Source: an uncultured Clostridia bacterium (GTDB taxonomy: Bacteria > Bacillota > Clostridia > Oscillospirales > Oscillospiraceae). From it: a stretch of 5,702 bases of DNA. Made by a program: the position numbers and the translations under genes. The notes beneath the pieces were generated by a model. That model was given only the letters and a program-made list of their open reading frames with translations. It was not told where the DNA came from and searched no databases. Location: NCBI GenBank assembly GCA_947167725.1, contig CAMVJF010000120.1:1-5702 (forward strand), given 5' to 3'. Below, in pieces: positions 4,331 through 5,702 of the stretch (position 1 is its first letter; each line of letters starts with the position of its first letter).

Positions 4331-5702
4331 TTGAAGGAAAAAATCTTGGCCTTCTTCCTCGGCCGGCGTTTGGAGGACACCGAGCTGAGTGAAGAAAAAT
4401 TCAACGTCCTCTGGGGCATCCCCATTTTCGCCAGCGATGCGATCTCTTCTGTCAGCTATGCCGGAGAGGAGATCCTGCTGGTGCTGGTGCCGGTGCTCGC
4501 CATGGCGTCTTTCCGCGTCTTTCTGCCGATCGTCGCGGCGATCATCTGTCTGCTCGCCATCCTCGTATTCTGCTACCGTCAGACCATTGAGGCTTACCCG
4601 GAGGGCGGCGGCGCGTATATCGTGGCCTCGGACAACCTGGGTGAAAAGGTCGGTCTGATCGCGGGCGGGTCGCTGATCATGGACTATATTCTGACCGTGG
4701 CGGTCAGTTCCTGTGCGGGCGCCGCAGCCATCACCTCGGCCTTCCCTTCCATGCTCCCGTACAAGGCGCTCCTTGCTTTTGCCATCATCTGTCTGCTGAC
4801 CTGGGGCAACCTGCGCGGCATCCGCGATTCCTCCGTGATGTTCGGCGTGCCGACCTATCTGTTCATCCTGACGATGTTCTCGATGATTGCGACCGGTATC
4901 ATCAAATACAGTCTCGGCATGGCCACGCCCGCCGAGCAGGCCGTGATGACGGCGAATTCGGCCGAGCTCGCGAACGACGCGATGCTGATCCTGATCCTGA
5001 AAGCCTTCGCCTCCGGCTGCACGGCGCTCACGGGCGTGGAGGCGGTTTCGAACGGCGTGCCTAATTTCAAAGAGCCCGCTCCGAAGCATGCCAAGAAGGT
5101 GCTGCTCGCCATGGCGAGCTTCGTATGCATCATCTTCTTCGGGGTCAGCCTGCTGATCTCGCTCTACAAGATCGTTCCCTCCGAGGATGCCACCGCTGTC
5201 AGCATGCTGGCCGCCGCCGTGTTCGGCAAGGGCAGCGCCATGTTCTACGTCACGCAGGTCATGACCGTGGTCATCCTCTCCCTCGCGGCGAACACCGCCT
5301 TTGCGGATCTGCCGCTGCTGATGAGTCTGATCGCAAGCCACGGCTATCTGCCGAAGCAGCTTGTCAACCGCGGCTCGCGTCTGAATTTCTCCAACGGCAT
5401 TTTGTTCCTCTTCGCCATGGCCTCGATCCTCGTGTTCGTTTTCCGCGGCAGCCAGCATCTGCTGCTGCCCCTGTATGCCAGCGGCGTGTTCATCTCCTTC
5501 TTCCTGAGCCAGTTCGGTATGCTCACGCACTGGCGCAGGCGCAAGGGACCGCACTGGAAGTTCAAGGCGGCAGTCAACGGATTCGGCAGCGTACTGACCG
5601 GCACGGTGCTGATCATCATCGTGATCATGAAGTTCGCGCGCGGCGCGTGGGTCGCGCTGCTGCTGATCTTCCTGTTTATTATGATCATGCTCAACATCAA
5701 GC
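4331..5702 (+). CDS. kimA: KimA/YdaO-like potassium permease (APC superfamily), C-terminus beyond the window
   Basis: The 457 visible residues from TTG 4331 are a multi-helix APC-superfamily transporter most like B. subtilis KimA, a high-affinity proton-coupled K+ importer. Diagnostic segments in order: FASDAISSVSYAGEEILLVL (33-52), YPEGGGAYIVASDNLG (89-104), IAGGSLIMDYILTVAVSS (110-127), WGNLRGIRDSS (158-168), SGCTALTGVEAVSNGVPNF (228-246). Asp36, Tyr43, Asp118, Ser126 and Thr231 fall, within one residue, where I recall the KimA potassium-site residues D36, Y43, D117, S125 and T230. KimA is about 607 residues, so some 150, including its C-terminal cytosolic domain, lie off the right edge. 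ATG 4313 is an in-frame alternative start with no ribosome binding site. The long folded leader and its own promoter suggest regulation at transcript level, as for kimA by c-di-AMP. An amino acid substrate, as in other APC permeases, is less likely given the motif match. Confidence 0.85.
   Translation, partial: MKEKILAFFLGRRLEDTELSEEKFNVLWGIPIFASDAISSVSYAGEEILLVLVPVLAMASFRVFLPIVAAIICLLAILVFCYRQTIEAYPEGGGAYIVASDNLGEKVGLIAGGSLIMDYILTVAVSSCAGAAAITSAFPSMLPYKALLAFAIICLLTWGNLRGIRDSSVMFGVPTYLFILTMFSMIATGIIKYSLGMATPAEQAVMTANSAELANDAMLILILKAFASGCTALTGVEAVSNGVPNFKEPAPKHAKKVLLAMASFVCIIFFGVSLLISLYKIVPSEDATAVSMLAAAVFGKGSAMFYVTQVMTVVILSLAANTAFADLPLLMSLIASHGYLPKQLVNRGSRLNFSNGILFLFAMASILVFVFRGSQHLLLPLYASGVFISFFLSQFGMLTHWRRRKGPHWKFKAAVNGFGSVLTGTVLIIIVIMKFARGAWVALLLIFLFIMIMLNIK

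Noticed and set aside
4118..5554. A 478-codon minus-strand frame opposite the KimA-like gene
   Set aside because: Its product is rich in Arg, Gly, His, Asp and Glu, typical of the antisense of a membrane-protein gene; the plus strand encodes a recognisable permease.

Overview
The window is a GC-rich (roughly 60%), gene-dense piece of a bacterial chromosome. It carries five tightly packed transcription signals and six genes, the two outermost of which run off the window edges. AGGAGG-type ribosome binding sites, sigma-A/sigma-70 promoters with extended -10 elements, an iron-sulfur aldo/keto reductase of the kind common in strict anaerobes, and a KimA-type potassium permease together suggest an anaerobic Gram-positive, most likely a GC-rich gut clostridium (Oscillospiraceae-like). 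That placement is inference; no marker gene is present.

Layout. (1) Positions 1-1327, minus strand: a two-gene operon of an unrecognised seven-helix membrane protein followed, with a 4-base ATGA overlap, by a flavin reductase-like split-barrel protein that is cut by the window start. (2) Positions 1328-1508: a divergent promoter region with near-consensus promoters facing each way and a perfect 9-bp inverted repeat straddling the -10 box of the rightward promoter. (3) Positions 1509-2537, plus strand: an aldo/keto reductase with a C-terminal iron-sulfur domain. (4) Positions 2552-2589: a perfect 38-bp palindrome acting as terminator for the convergent genes on both sides. (5) Positions 2588-4031, minus strand: a two-gene operon of an AEC-family permease and a beta-class carbonic anhydrase, separated by only 4 bases. 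(6) Positions 4032-4330: a second divergent promoter region; the rightward transcript has a ~180-nt structured leader. (7) Positions 4331-5702, plus strand: a KimA/YdaO-like APC-superfamily potassium permease, missing its C-terminal part at the window end.

How the parts fit. The permease plus carbonic anhydrase operon suggests coupling of carboxylate or anion transport to CO2/bicarbonate balance. The KimA-like gene is a potassium importer whose B. subtilis relative is controlled by a c-di-AMP riboswitch, so the long folded leader here is the most interesting non-coding element. I could not match it to the ydaO consensus from memory: a 7-bp closing helix and several arms are visible, but the order of conserved-looking words is not that of the known motif. 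The other open question is the function of the translationally coupled membrane protein/flavin reductase pair. I see no mobile element, CRISPR array, tRNA or rRNA.
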